Shown here: positions 1 through 10,947 of the stretch, one piece after another
Layout: each line of letters opens with the position of its first letter
Position numbering within the stretch: position 1 is the stretch's first letter
From: Serripes groenlandicus
Lineage: Eukaryota; Mollusca; Bivalvia; Cardiida; Cardiidae
Assembly: GCA_031761405.1 (NCBI GenBank)
Contig: JASEVX010000017.1
Span: 12,596,043-12,660,042 of the forward strand
Direction of reading: 5' to 3'
DNA length: 64,000 bases
Made by a program: the position numbers and the translations under genes
The notes under the pieces: model-generated
Seen by the model: only the letters and a program-made list of their open reading frames with translations
Database searches by the model: none
Told to the model about the DNA's origin: nothing

Positions 1-921
1 CGCATAGTCCTCAAAGTCTTCTATTTCATCATGATGAACCAATCGAGGTTTCGGGGAGTTTCCATGTGGCATCGGTATCTTTGGTACCCGAACACTATGT
101 CTGTCTTTGTTTGATTCCCGTTTTAAAATTCCGCGTTTAGAGTCGTCTGTCTTAGATGGGGAACCAGACGTGCTATCTGAAGGAGGTGGGGTATCCTTTG
201 GTCGTACGTCACTACGAGATAGTCGATCGGAAGGACTTCTATGCAGTAACTCTCCGGGATTTGGGATGAGTCCATCGTTTATTTGTTTTCGTTTGTTAAA
301 GTCTCTAGCAGATGCGTCTAGAAGTTGTTGAAGTATAGATTTATGTTTAACAGACTCGTCATCCACTTGGTTTCTATTGTTTATTTTGCCAAATTCTTCA
401 GTAAATGCGTTTTCATATCTATCAAAGTGTGTTTCTATTATACCCCCTTTTTGTTCATTGTCTACTTTCTTACTCCCGCGTATAAACGTGTCCCTTTTTA
501 CAACTAAAGGTCTATCAGCTGCTCCTAACTTAAGTGTTGTGGATCGCCGAGGAAGCCTGCCGCCATGTTGAAACTTTTGTCCGTTGTCATTGACCCCGTG
601 TCGTTGGCGTATTCGATTACGAAGTTCTTCTAAATCCGGACTTAGAACATTGTTCTGATTGTTGGACCGACCACTGGATATTCGACTGTCTGACATTGTA
701 ACCGAAACGTCGTCTCTTTCCGGAGTGCCCACGGATGGAAGGGATAGGCGATCGTTGAACGACTGCATTCGTTTCTTTTTTCCGCGCCCCCTACGAGGTT
801 CTTCCGCAGCATCCCTGAAAGGAGAGCCTTCGTTTGGATCAGCATAGTCACCGTTTGGTAACTCGTCTGAGAACAGTTTGAAGGGCCTACCTCTCATACG
901 ACTGTGTGTTTTACCGAACAT
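1..921 (-). CDS. N-terminal part of an unrecognised, probably disordered protein (runs off the window)
   Basis: Reading the minus strand from the ATG at 921 to base 1 gives 307 codons with no stop, so this is the start of a longer protein or a large first coding exon. An in-frame TGA lies nine bases before the ATG, which fixes this Met as the first possible start unless a splice acceptor intervenes. The product begins MFGKTHSRMRGRPFKLFSDE. It is rich in Arg/Lys, Ser, Asp and Asn and contains a basic cluster (RRGRGKKKR, about residues 43-51), a Pro/Ser-rich stretch (PPPSDSTSGSPSK, about residues 255-267) and an acidic end (DEIEDFEDYA). I see no signal peptide, membrane segment or folded-domain motif. 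I do not recognise the family. A reading frame this long in AT-rich DNA full of decayed repeats is unlikely by chance. Confidence 0.72.
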   Translation of the reverse strand, partial: MFGKTHSRMRGRPFKLFSDELPNGDYADPNEGSPFRDAAEEPRRGRGKKKRMQSFNDRLSLPSVGTPERDDVSVTMSDSRISSGRSNNQNNVLSPDLEELRNRIRQRHGVNDNGQKFQHGGRLPRRSTTLKLGAADRPLVVKRDTFIRGSKKVDNEQKGGIIETHFDRYENAFTEEFGKINNRNQVDDESVKHKSILQQLLDASARDFNKRKQINDGLIPNPGELLHRSPSDRLSRSDVRPKDTPPPSDSTSGSPSKTDDSKRGILKRESNKDRHSVRVPKIPMPHGNSPKPRLVHHDEIEDFEDYA

Positions 922-1965
922 TTTATATCAGCGGCTTATGATGTAAAATAACTTAATAGTTCCTATCACCTAATGGGTATACAATATACAGTTCATTATG
1001 CCATGTCAAATAAATATCAAATAACAATATTCAATGTATATTCACTTAAAACAATGCAAACACATAATCCTAATGTCAGTAAACACAAATGTGAATCCAA
1101 TGTTCTTAAGCATAATTCCCAAATCTATTCATTTGATATTCCTTGTTAAATATAACTGCATTCGTCAGAACCATTGCATACTGGTGGCTTATCTCACCGC
1201 GGTGCATATCTACCGCACCGAAACATCCGTTTGGCAAGTTCTTCAATGAACTACGTATTTGTCGATATATTTCATTATGTTTGTCTGTTTTAAGATCGGG
1301 ATACAAACAATAACAAGACAATTTAGTATTCTATCTATATAAACAATACCTATATTAACACTTTTGATCTGAAAGATAGGGGCCTTTATGACAAAACAAT
1401 GCGTACCTAAAAACTTGGTATCCTTTACTTAAACCCGTCGTCTATGTTCAAATATACCAGCACGGGTGTTGCATCTTCAGAAACTTTATTATAGTATTAT
1501 GCATGATTCGTATTCTTAATATTTCCTGAAACAAAATACCATCTTTATGTAACGTTTGTGTTTGAAATATTGCAAATTACCGTCATACATTGAAGTTTTC
1601 TCAGAGTTACGATACTTTGTTCTACAATTTAACAGTTATGATATGTTATTGCGGGTGTCCTTCTATGTCATTCTGTTCAAAATGTACACTTTGTTTTTAA
1701 TCTGAACATGTTTGTGAAATAAATTCAAAGCTCCCAGACAGCATCAACGCTTGCCTGTATTACATGCATGTCGACAAGTTCTGGAAGCAGAAACAAGTGC
1801 GTGTAAGGTAGTCACATTTGTCTCGCATTTAATCACATTTAACATTTCGGTCTAACATTCGGATATCTTTTATTTCGATCACTTATAAATCACGAACCAC
1901 ACCCATGTCAAGATACGTAAGAAGTAACTTACCAACCAGAAATGTTTGGGTTGAATAATAATATA
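922..1965. other. non-repetitive stretch upstream of the partial gene
   Basis: This would be the promoter and 5' UTR side of the minus-strand gene. There is no clear TATA or initiator arrangement. A 71-codon minus-strand frame (1321-1106) contains a good donor-like site (CACCGCG followed by GTGAGAT on the minus strand, near 1200), so a 5' exon is possible but unproven. Confidence 0.3.
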
Positions 1966-2226
1966 AGCCGTTCCACGAGAAAACCAGCATTGTGTACTCT
2001 GCGAAAAGTATCGACCTGGATCAGCCAAAGCCTGCCGCACAGGCTAACTCGGACAGAAACTTTTCGCCTTCTGTGGGTTTTCTGTTTCAGGAATCATTAC
2101 TGCATACCTCTGTCCCCCTGAGACGGAATGTGTTGGCCCGGATTACCATGCGCGGACTGCGCAGGCTGATCTGGATCGATATATTACGCAGAGACCGTAA
2201 TGTTGGTTTTCGCGTGGAACAGCTCA
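1966..2226. mobile_element. foldback MITE, 'GAGCCGTCC' family, copy 1
   Basis: About 260 bp, starting AGCCGTTCCACGAGAAAACC and ending in the near reverse complement (GGTTTTCGCGTGGAACAGCT). The inverted arms extend inwards through GACTCTGCGTAAAGTATCGA-like sequence to a GATCAGCC core. Similar copies lie at 4716, 30165, 43621, 45078, 54233 and 60622. There is no coding capacity; the transposase family is not identifiable. Confidence 0.75.
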
Positions 2227-2449
2227 TATATGAGTTTAAGGACTGTCTTTGTCATTCCTTTAGACACTTATGGTGAATGCAATTAAAACATCACGAATCT
2301 GTTGTCACATGCTAAAAACAAAGGATAGCTGATTTTATTTGTATCTTATATATCTATCTAATAAAAAGAACACAATCAAGACAATGTTTTTGAAACTGAT
2401 GTCATACAAGGATAATTAAAGTAAAATACGGGCAACAATAGTGTTGTTT

Positions 2450-3550
2450 CGATTTCGATGAAAATAACCCGTACTTTTTCGTTATGTATAATGACTGTAA
2501 CGTGAACTATCGCACGATGAAGATAACCCGTACTTTTTTGTTATGCATACTGACAGTGCAACATGAACTATCGCACGATGAAAATAAACCGTACTTTTTC
2601 GTTATGTACAATGAAAGAGTAATGTGAATTATCGCACGATGAAAATAACCCGTACTTTTTCGTTATGTATTATGACAGTGTAATGTAAACTATCGCACGA
2701 TTAAAATAACCCATACCTTTTCGTTATGCATACTGACAGTGCAACGTGAACTAAAACACGATGAAAATAAACCGTACTTTTTCGTTATGTATAATGACAG
2801 AGTAGTGTGAACTATCGCACGATGAAAATAACCCGTACGTTTTCGTTATGTATAATGACAGTGTAATGAAAACTATCGCACGATGAAAATAACCCGTACT
2901 TTTTTGCTATGTATAATGACAGTGTATTGTGAACCATCTCACGATAAAATTAACCCGTACTTTTTCGTTACAAATGATGATAGCGCAATGTGAACTATCG
3001 CTCGATGAACATAAACCGTACTTTTTCGTTAGGTATAATGACAGTGTAATGTGAACTATCGCACGATGAACATTACCCGTACTTTTTCCGTTCGGTATAA
3101 TGACAGTGTAATGTGAACTATCGCACGATGAACATAACCCGTACTTTTTTGTTATATATAATGACAGTGTTATGTAAACCGTCTCACGATAAAATTAACC
3201 CGTACTTATTCGTTAGGTATAATGACAGTGTAATGTGAACTATCGCACGATAAAAATAACCCTGACAGTGTAATGTGAACTATCGCACGATGAACATAAC
3301 CCGTACTTTTTTGTTATATATAATGACAGTGTTATGTAAACCATCTCACGATAAAATTAACCCGTACTTATTCGTTAGGTATAATGACAGTGTAATGTGA
3401 ACTATCGCACGATCAAATTAACCCGTACTTTTTCATTACTTATGATGACATCGTAATGTAATAGGTATAATGACAGTGTAATGTGAACTATCGCACGATG
3501 AAAATAACCCGTACTATTTCGTTATGTTTAATGACAGAGACACGATGAAA
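2450..3550. repeat. 61-bp satellite array
   Basis: About 17-18 tandem units of a 61-bp sequence (key words AACCCGTACTTTTTCG, TATAATGACAGTGTAATG, AACTATCGCACGATG). The period was read directly from GATGA at 2516 and 2577. Units show substitutions and short internal deletions, for example near 3260 and 3460. A single degenerate unit occurs at about 42985-43030, next to sequence resembling this array's right flank. Confidence 0.9.
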
Positions 3551-4170
3551 ACAAGGGAAGTTTGCATAGAAACGTATAGTACACTGATCCTTGTATGTTT
3601 ACATCATGTAGCAGTTCATTTGATTTGATTTGATGGTTTTGGTGTTTTCTACTCCGCTTTCAACCATTTTTAGAGTCTTTGGTATGACCCGGCAGCAGTT
3701 CTATTAACACGGAGAATTACGAGCATTTATATGCAACAGTGAACCCTGTACTAATAAACAGACGAATTTAAAAAATGTCAAAGCTACACTATGTAAACGC
3801 ACTACTAATTTTTTAAAAAGTATAGTTATTGTTGAAAATATTGTGACAACTGGATAAGTTGTTCTCACGAGCAATTTCTCCATCTGGCACACTATTTTCA
3901 AAGGTCGTCTGCTGCAAAAGCGTCTGCAAATGGGGAAGGGTTGATCACACACTAACCCTTCTGACGACTAATTACAATAACATGTTGAGCGCTATCATCC
4001 CGATCTATGGTATTGGGTATTATATTCCACTCCGCGTCGGTTAATATTAATGCGTATCAATGCCGTCCTTGAATATCGGTTCGTAAGCTTGTTGTGTTTG
4101 TTTTGTTGGGGTATTACGCCGTTTTCAACATTATTTCAGTTATATCACACCTCACTTATTCATGATCCCT
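3535..4170. repeat. dispersed duplicate, copy 1 (partner at 42985-44060)
   Basis: From the last 61-bp unit rightwards this segment matches 42985-44060 in the same order. Shared words include ACACGATGAAAACAAGG, GAGTCTTTGGTATGAC, AACACGGAGAATTACGAGCA and CACTATGTAAACGCACTACT. It then shares a TTAA-type MITE piece and a SINE-like tail (TTACGCCGTTTTCAACATTA). The partner has extra inserted SINE and MITE sequence. Confidence 0.75.
3830..3955. mobile_element. TTAA-type MITE fragment
   Basis: Contains the diagnostic inner arm GAGCAATTTCTCCATCTGGC, then CGTCTGCTGCAAAAGCGTCT and GGGGAAGGGTT. This is the right half of the element family whose complete copies start TTAA-CCCTTTCCC and end GGGAAAGGG-TTAA (see 4219-4386 and 56378-56600). 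Confidence 0.6.
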
Positions 4171-4218
4171 GGGTAAACAAACAAGAAGTATTTAAAAAAA
4201 ATCGGGTCTGCAGTGTTC

Positions 4219-4386
4219 TTAAACCCTTTCTCATGTATAGACGCGATTCGACGGAGTTGAAGCACTGCTTTTGAAAACATTGTGGCAAAAGCAAAAATTG
4301 CTCAAAACGAGCAACTTTTCCTTTCGCCACAATGTGTTCAGCTCTATCCGTCTGCTGTAAAATGTATGTATGTTAGAAGGGGTTAA
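4219..4386. mobile_element. TTAA-flanked MITE, piggyBac-like
   Basis: Bounded on both sides by TTAA, with ends reading AACCCTTTCTCATG and the inverse GAAGGGGTT. The interior is a long inverted repeat (GAAAACATTGTGGCAAAAGC against CCTTTCGCCACAATGTGTTC). TTAA target duplication and CCCT-type ends are characteristic of piggyBac-superfamily non-autonomous elements; that assignment is inference. Confidence 0.65.
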
Positions 4387-4715
4387 TAGGTCGACATACT
4401 TTGTCCGTGCGTGCGCATGTCCGTATTATTGTTTGTAATAAACCTATACGGACAGTAGTCTGAGTAACGTATTCAGGTGTCCACGACAATTATTTGTTAA
4501 CAATGAAATTTAAATATATATAAAATGATGACAGGTCCCCCAAGCGGATTGTCACCTACGTAATTGCAATAATAACTCATTTGTAATTGAATGATTTATG
4601 TTTTGTTCGAATGCTCGTGAACAAATTTATAGCACAAGGGACTTCATGGACTAACCAACCTTCGAACATTTAAATAACATATTGAGAGAACAACCACATT
4701 GCTGACTTCTCCAAT
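4387..4715. other. stretch with no recognisable feature
   Basis: AT-rich sequence between two MITEs. I see no reading frame, tandem repeat or RNA gene here. Confidence 0.4.
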
Positions 4716-5014
4716 TGAGCCGTCCCGCGAGAAAACCAATATTATGGCCTCTGCGTAATGTTTCAACCGAGACCAGACTGCGCTATCCGCGCACACTGAT
4801 CCGGGCCGCCATTCCGTCTCAGGGGGATAAAGGTATAGCGTAATGATTCCTGAAACAGAAAATCCGGTTTAGCTTAACCTTTCGAATGCATATGCTGATC
4901 CAGGTCGTCTACAGGAAGCGAAAAGTGTCTATCCGGGTAAGCCTGCGTGGCATACCCAGGCGAATCCGGGTCGATACTTTACGCGGAGTCCACAATGTTG
5001 GTTTTCTCGCGGTA
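4716..5014. mobile_element. foldback MITE, 'GAGCCGTCC' family, copy 2
   Basis: Starts TTGAGCCGTCCCGCGAGAAA and runs through the inverted partner ending GTTGGTTTTCTCGCGG. The outermost GGACGGCTC of the right arm is missing. Its right end (from 4965) is part of the 215-bp duplication that flanks the LINE fragment, so the same MITE end reappears at 6250. Confidence 0.75.
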
Positions 5015-5179
5015 TTTTTACCGTTATTCGGTTATTTATTTAGTAGTTGTTACCGTTTTCAATTTATTAATGTATTCGTTTTAACTTTCACCATTTGTTT
5101 ATTTATTACTGTTCTGTAGCTGTATATTTAGTAGTTATTTCCGTCCTGTAGTTGTATATTTAGTAGTTATTCCCGTCCT
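4965..5179. repeat. 215-bp direct duplication, left copy
   Basis: Begins TCCGGGTCGATACTTTACGC and ends TTATTCCCGTCCT. It is repeated at 6250-6464 with what looks like one substitution (TATATTTAG against TATATGTAG). The two copies sit immediately outside a 3' LINE fragment. The segment spans a MITE right end and the first 32-bp minisatellite units. Confidence 0.9.
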
Positions 5180-6249
5180 TTCATTCATTCTCTTTATTTC
5201 CTCCGTTCGGAGATTAATTGAATACATTCATTATATCAACTGTTAACAACAAGTAATTGGACTAGTTTCTATACATAAAATGATATGGAAATTGAAGATC
5301 AATCTTTACATTATAGTACTCAGATTGCAAATAGTCACAATATGTATATATGCATATATTTACACACACACATATATACATATACATATACATAGTTATA
5401 CACACATACACACATATACCCACGTATTCACACATACACAGAAACATTGTGTTGTCTAAAATGGGCCGTTGAAACATTTGTATGCGAATAATATAGCTTC
5501 GCAGCGAAAGTAATACTCTGAATCAGTGGTGACTGATGTAGGGCTTGCACCTAAAACCATTATCAAAAACGTTTCACTGGTTGCAAGCATTAGCTCAGTA
5601 TATACTTCTTGGCCAATATTGGTGTATATGCCACTAAGAAATAATCGTTTCTTATCATATGTTGCGCTACATTCTGTTATTCTATGTTTGATAACATCTA
5701 AATGTATACGGCCACACAGATCACATGACGAAGGTTTTTCTGAAGCAACAGTCACCCACAATTTAGCCATAAAGGCTATTTTATGTGCAGCTATTCTTGT
5801 ACCATAGATATTATACAGGTTGCAGGCTGTGATTGATGTATGCAATCGACTGAACCTGACGAAATCAGTCGATTGCATCCTCATTAACCACTCATTTGTT
5901 TCTAACTGGTCAACAGCATTATTGATACATTGCTTCCATACTGGTTTATGTGGCAGTAAGCAACCGTCATTTACATACATATTCATAAGAAAATTCAAGT
6001 TGTATTTATTCAACAATGAACATATATCTGGAACGTAACCACGTATTGATTTTGTCGGGTTATATACGAATTGCATAAATTTTCTCATGAAAATCTTTTT
6101 GCAAAGAGAGCTATTCTCAAGGCTCAAGATTTTGTGCAGGAATATTAACTTCTTTTTATCAATCAATGATGTGATTCGCTTAATTCCAAGCATTGATTCG
6201 CACATATCAGACCTTGTTCTGATATTAAATCCCTGAATAGTTTTTCGGG
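5180..6249 (-). mobile_element. 5'-truncated LINE copy between 215-bp direct repeats
   Basis: Minus-strand 3' end of the same LINE found nearly complete at 10646-14036. The match begins at the shared 3' terminus (plus strand TTCATTCATTCTCTTTATTT) and ends at CCCTGAATAGTTTTT (6245). Four further bases (CGGG) precede the right 215-bp repeat. The 3' UTR carries a CA/TA-rich microsatellite (about 5357-5440). The immediate repetition of 215 bp of target on both sides makes it look like an insertion with an exceptionally long target-site duplication. Confidence 0.85.
5456..6245 (-). pseudogene. LINE ORF2 C-terminal fragment
   Basis: About 263 codons of the LINE C-terminal region, starting at KTIQGFNIRTRSDMCESMLG and ending CFNGP-stop. 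It contains a cysteine/histidine group (CDLCGRIHLDVIKHRITEC) like the terminal zinc-binding region of many non-LTR ORF2 proteins. The reverse transcriptase and endonuclease are absent, so it cannot act alone. The open frame extends a few codons into the duplicated flank, which is not LINE sequence. It is almost identical to residues of the longer copy at 10948-11730. Confidence 0.85.
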
Positions 6250-6464
6250 TCCGGGTCGATACTTTACGCGGAGTCCACAATGTTGGTTTTCTCGCGGTAT
6301 TTTTACCGTTATTCGGTTATTTATTTAGTAGTTGTTACCGTTTTCAATTTATTAATGTATTCGTTTTAACTTTCACCATTTGTTTATTTATTACTGTTCT
6401 GTAGCTGTATATGTAGTAGTTATTTCCGTCCTGTAGTTGTATATTTAGTAGTTATTCCCGTCCT
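6250..6464. repeat. 215-bp direct duplication, right copy
   Basis: Same sequence as 4965-5179, including the right end of the foldback MITE. After it the minisatellite continues normally (CCTGTAGTTG), whereas the left copy passes into the LINE. Divergence is close to nil, so the event is recent. Confidence 0.9.
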
Positions 6465-9400
6465 GTAGTTGTATATTTAGTAGTTATTTTAGTCCTGTAG
6501 TTGTATGTATACCGTTCTGTAGTTGTTCATTTAGTAGATATAATCGTCCCGTAATTTACTATGTAGTAGTTATTACCGTCCTGTAGTTGTTTAATTAGTA
6601 GTTATTACCGTTCTGTAGTTGTTAATTTAGTAGTTATAACCGTCCTGTAGTTGTTCATATAGTAGTTATAAACTTCTTGTAGTTGTTCATTTAGCAGTTA
6701 TAACCTTCCTGTAGTTGTTCATTTAGTAGTTATAACCGTCCTGTAGTTGTTCATATAGTAGTTATAACCTTCCTGTAGTTGTTCATTTAGTAGTTATAAC
6801 CTTTCTGTAGTTGTTCATTTAGTAGTTATAACCGTCCTGTAGTTGTTCATTTAGTAGTTATAACCGTCCTGTAGTTGTTAATTTAGTAGATTTTACCGTT
6901 CTGTAGTTTAATATGTAGTAGTTATAACCGTCCAGTAGTTGTTCATTTAGTAGGTATAACTGTTCTGTAGTTGGTAATTTAGTAGTTTTTACCGTTCTGT
7001 AGTTTAATATGTAGAAGTTATTCCCGTCCTGTAGTTGTTCATTTAGTAGTTATAACCGTCATTTAGTTGTTTATTTAGTAGTTATTACCGTCCTGTAGTT
7101 GTTCATTTAGTAGTTATTACCGTCCTTTAGTTGTTAATTTAGTAGTTATAACCGTCCTATGGTTGTTAATTTAGTAGTTATAACCGTCATTTAGTTGTTC
7201 ATATAGTAGTTATTACCGTCCTGTAGTTGTTAATTTAGTAGTTATAACCGTCCTTTAGTTGTATATTTAGTAGTTTTTACCGTCCTATAGTTGTTCATTT
7301 AGTAGTTATTACCGTCCTATAGTTGTTCATTTAGTAGTTTTACCGTCCTATAGTTGTTCATTTAGTAGTTATTACCGTCCTGTTGTTGTTCATTTAGTAG
7401 TTATTACCGTCCTATAGTTGTTCATTTAGTAGTTATTACCGTCCTATAGTTGTTCATTTAGTAGTTATTACCGTCTTTTAGTAGTTAATTTAGTAGTTAT
7501 AACCGTCATATGGTTGTTAATTCAGTAGTTATAACCGTCATTTAGTTGTTCATTTAGTAGTTATTACCGTCCTTTAGTTGTATATTTAGTAGTTATTACC
7601 GTCCTTTAGTTGTTAATTTAGTAGTTATAACCGTCCTGTAGTTGTATATTTAGTAGTAATTTCCGTCTTGTAATTGTTTAATAATGTTGTCATTACCGTC
7701 CTTTAGTTGTTCATTTAGTAGTTATAACCTCCCTTAGTTGTTCATTTAGTAGTTATAACCGTCGTATAGTTGTTCATTTAGTAGTTATAACCGTCCTGTA
7801 GTTGTTCATTTAGTAGTTATAACCGTCCTGTAGTTGTTAATTTAGTAGTTATAACCGTCCTGTAGTTGTATATTTAGTAGTAATTTCCGTCTTGTAATTG
7901 TTTAATAATGTTGTCTTTACCGTCCTTTAGTTGTTCATTTAGTAGTTATAACCGTCCTCTAGTTGTTCATTTAGTAGTTATAACCGTCCTATAGTTGTTC
8001 ATTTAGTAGTTATAACCGTCCTGTAGTTGTATATTTAGTAGTTATAACTGTCCTGTAGTTGTTCATTTAGTAGTTATAACCGTCGTATAGTTGTTCATTT
8101 AGTAGTTATAACCGTCGTATAGTTGTTCATTTAGTAGTTATAACCGTCCTATAGTTGTATATTTAGTAGTTATTACCGTCCTGTAGTTGTTAATTTAGTA
8201 GTTATTACCATATTGTAGTTGTTCATTTAGTAGTAACTGTAGTTGTTAAATTATTAGTTATAACCGTCCTTTAGTAGTTAATTTAGTAGTTATAATCGTC
8301 ATTTAGTTGTATATTTAGTAGTTATTACCGTCCTGTAGTTGTTCATTTAGTAGTTATTACCGTCCTTTAGTTGTTATTTTAGTAGTTATAACCGTCCTAT
8401 GGTTATTATTTTAGTAGTTATAACTGTCATTTAGTTGTTCATTTAGTAGTTATTACCGTCCTGTAGTTGTTCATTTAGTAGTTATTACCGTCCTTTAGTT
8501 GTTAATTTAGTAGTTATAACCGTCCTGTAGTTGTTCATATAGTAGTTATAACCGTCGTATAGTTGTTCATTTAGTAGTTATAACCGTCCTATAGTTGTTC
8601 ATTTAGTAGTTATAACCGTCCTATAGTTGTTCATTTAGTAGTTATAACCGTCCTATAATTGTATATTTAGTAATTATTACCGTCCTGTAATTGTTAATTT
8701 AGTAGTTATTACCGTCCTATAAGTGTTCATGTAGTAGTTATAACTGTCCTGTAGTTGTTCATTTAGTAGTTATAACCGTCGTATAGTTGTTCATTTAGTA
8801 GTTATAGCCGTCCTATAGTTGTTCATTTTGTAGTTATAACCGTCCTATAGTTGTATATTTAGTAGTTATTACCGTCCTGTAGTTGTTAATTTAGTAGTTA
8901 TTACCGTCATATAAGTGTTCATTTAGTAGTTATTACCGTCCTGTAGTTGTATATTATTAAGTAGTTATCACAGTCCTGTAGTTGTTTATTTAGTAGTTAC
9001 TATCGTCCTATAAGTGTTCATTTAGTAGTTATAACCATATTGTAGTTGTTCATTTAGTAGTCATAACTGTAGTTGTTAAATTAGTAGTTATAACCGTCCT
9101 ATAGTTGTATATGTAGTAGTTATAACCGTCCTGTAGTTGTTAATTTAGTAGTCATAACTGTAGTCGTTTAATTAGTAGTTATAACCGTCCTTTAGTTGTT
9201 AATTTAGTAGTTATAACCGTCATTTAGTTGTATGTTTAGTAGTTATTACCGTCCTGTAGTTGTTCATTTAGTAGTTATAACCGTCCTTTAGTTGTTAAAT
9301 TAGTAGTTATAACCGTCATTTAGTTGTATATTTAGTAGTTATTACCGTCATTTAGTTGTATATGTAGTAGTTATTACCGTCCTGTAGTTGCTCATTTAGT

Positions 9401-10645
9401 AGTTATTACCGTCCTTTAGTTGTTAATTTAGTAGTTATAACCTTCCTATGGTTGTTATTTTAGTAGTTATAACCGTCATTTAGTTGTTGATTTAGTAGTT
9501 ATTACCGTCCTCTAGTTATTCATTTAGTATTTATTACCGTCCTTTAGTTGTTAATTTAGTAGTTATAACCGTCCTATGGTTGTTATTTTAGTAGTTATAA
9601 CCGTCATTTAGTTGTTCATTTAGTAGTTATTACCGTCCTCTAGTTATTCATTTAGTAGTTATTACCGTCCTTTAGTTGTTTATCTAGTAGTTATAACCCT
9701 CCTATAGTTGTATATTATTTAGTAGTTATCACAGTCCTGTAGTTGTTTATTTAGTAGTTACTATCGTCCTATAAGTGTTCATTGAGTACTTATAACCATA
9801 TTGTAGTTGTTCATTTAGTAGTCATAACTGCTGTTGTTCATTTAGTAGTTATAACCGTTATGTTGCTGTTCATTTAGTAGTTATAACCGTCCTATAGTTG
9901 TATATCTAGTAGTTATTACCGTCCTGTAGTTTTTAATTTAGTAGTTACTACCGTCCTATAAGTGTTCATTTAGTAGTTATAACCATCTTGTAGTTGTTCA
10001 TTTAGTAGTCATAACTGTTGTTGTTCATTTAGTAGTTATAACTGTCCTGTTGTTGTTCATTTAGTAGTTATAACCGTCCTATAGTTGTTCATTTAGTAGT
10101 TATAACCGTCCTGTATTTGTTAATTTAGTAGTTATAACCGTCCTATAGTTCTTCATTTAGGAGTTATGACCGTCCTATAGTTGTTCATTTAGTAGTTATA
10201 ACCGTCCTGTAGTTGTATATTTAGTAGTAATTTCCGTCTTGTAATTGTTTAATTAGTTTTCATTACCGTCCTTTAGTTGTTCTTATAGTAGTTATAACCG
10301 TCATGTAGTTGTATATTTAGTAGTTATTACCGTCCTGTAGTTGTTCATTTAGTAGTTATTACCGTCCTTTAGTTGTTGATTTAGTAGTTATAACCGTCCT
10401 ATAGTTGTATATTTAGTAGTTATTACCGTCCTGTAGTTGTTAATTTAGTAGTTACTACCGTCCTATAAGTTAGTTGTTATTACCGTCCTGTAATTATATA
10501 TTTAGTAGTTATTACCGTCCTGTAGTTATATATTTAGTAGATATTACCGTTCTATAGTTATATATTTAGTAGTTATTACCGTTCTGTAATTATATATTTA
10601 GTAGTTATTACCGTCCTGTAATTATATAATTAGTAGTTATTACCG
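6376..10645. repeat. large 32-bp minisatellite array (about 130 units)
   Basis: Tandem units of 32 bp, consensus close to TTTAGTAGTTATAACCGTCC followed by TGTAGTTGTTCA. Variants include ATTACC for ATAACC, TATAT for TTCAT and CTATAG or CTTTAG for CTGTAG. Short higher-order blocks recur, such as a unit group with AATTTCCGTCTTGTAATTG followed by TTTAATAATGTTGTC (about 7645, 7869 and, changed, 10215). The same repeat appears at 14037-14310 and 22575-22830. It has no coding potential. Confidence 0.95.
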
Positions 10646-10827
10646 TCCTTTCATTCATTCTCTTTATTTCCTCCGTTCGGAGATTAATTGAATACATTCA
10701 TTATATCAACTGTTAACAACAAGTAATTGGACTAGTTTCTATACATAAAATGATATGGAAATTGAAAATCAATCTTTACATAATAGTACTCAGATTGTAA
10801 ATGGTCACAATATGTATATATGCATAT

Positions 10828-10866
<39 letters not shown>

Positions 10867-10935
10867 CATACATATACATATACATATTCACACACACATA
10901 TACACATATACCCACGTATTCACACATACACAGAG
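10828..10935. repeat. CA/TA-rich microsatellite in the LINE 3' UTR
   Basis: Runs of CACACA followed by TATACATA motifs. The equivalent tract in the shorter LINE copy (about 5357-5440) is shorter, showing length change since the copies separated. Apparent histidine/tyrosine-rich reading frames over it are artefacts. Confidence 0.85.
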
Positions 10936-10947
10936 TCATTGTATCGT

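Noticed and set aside
5526..6038. plus-strand frames of 93 and 72 codons, repeated at 11018-11530
   Set aside because: They are antisense shadows of the LINE ORF2 C-terminal region and are duplicated only because the LINE is.
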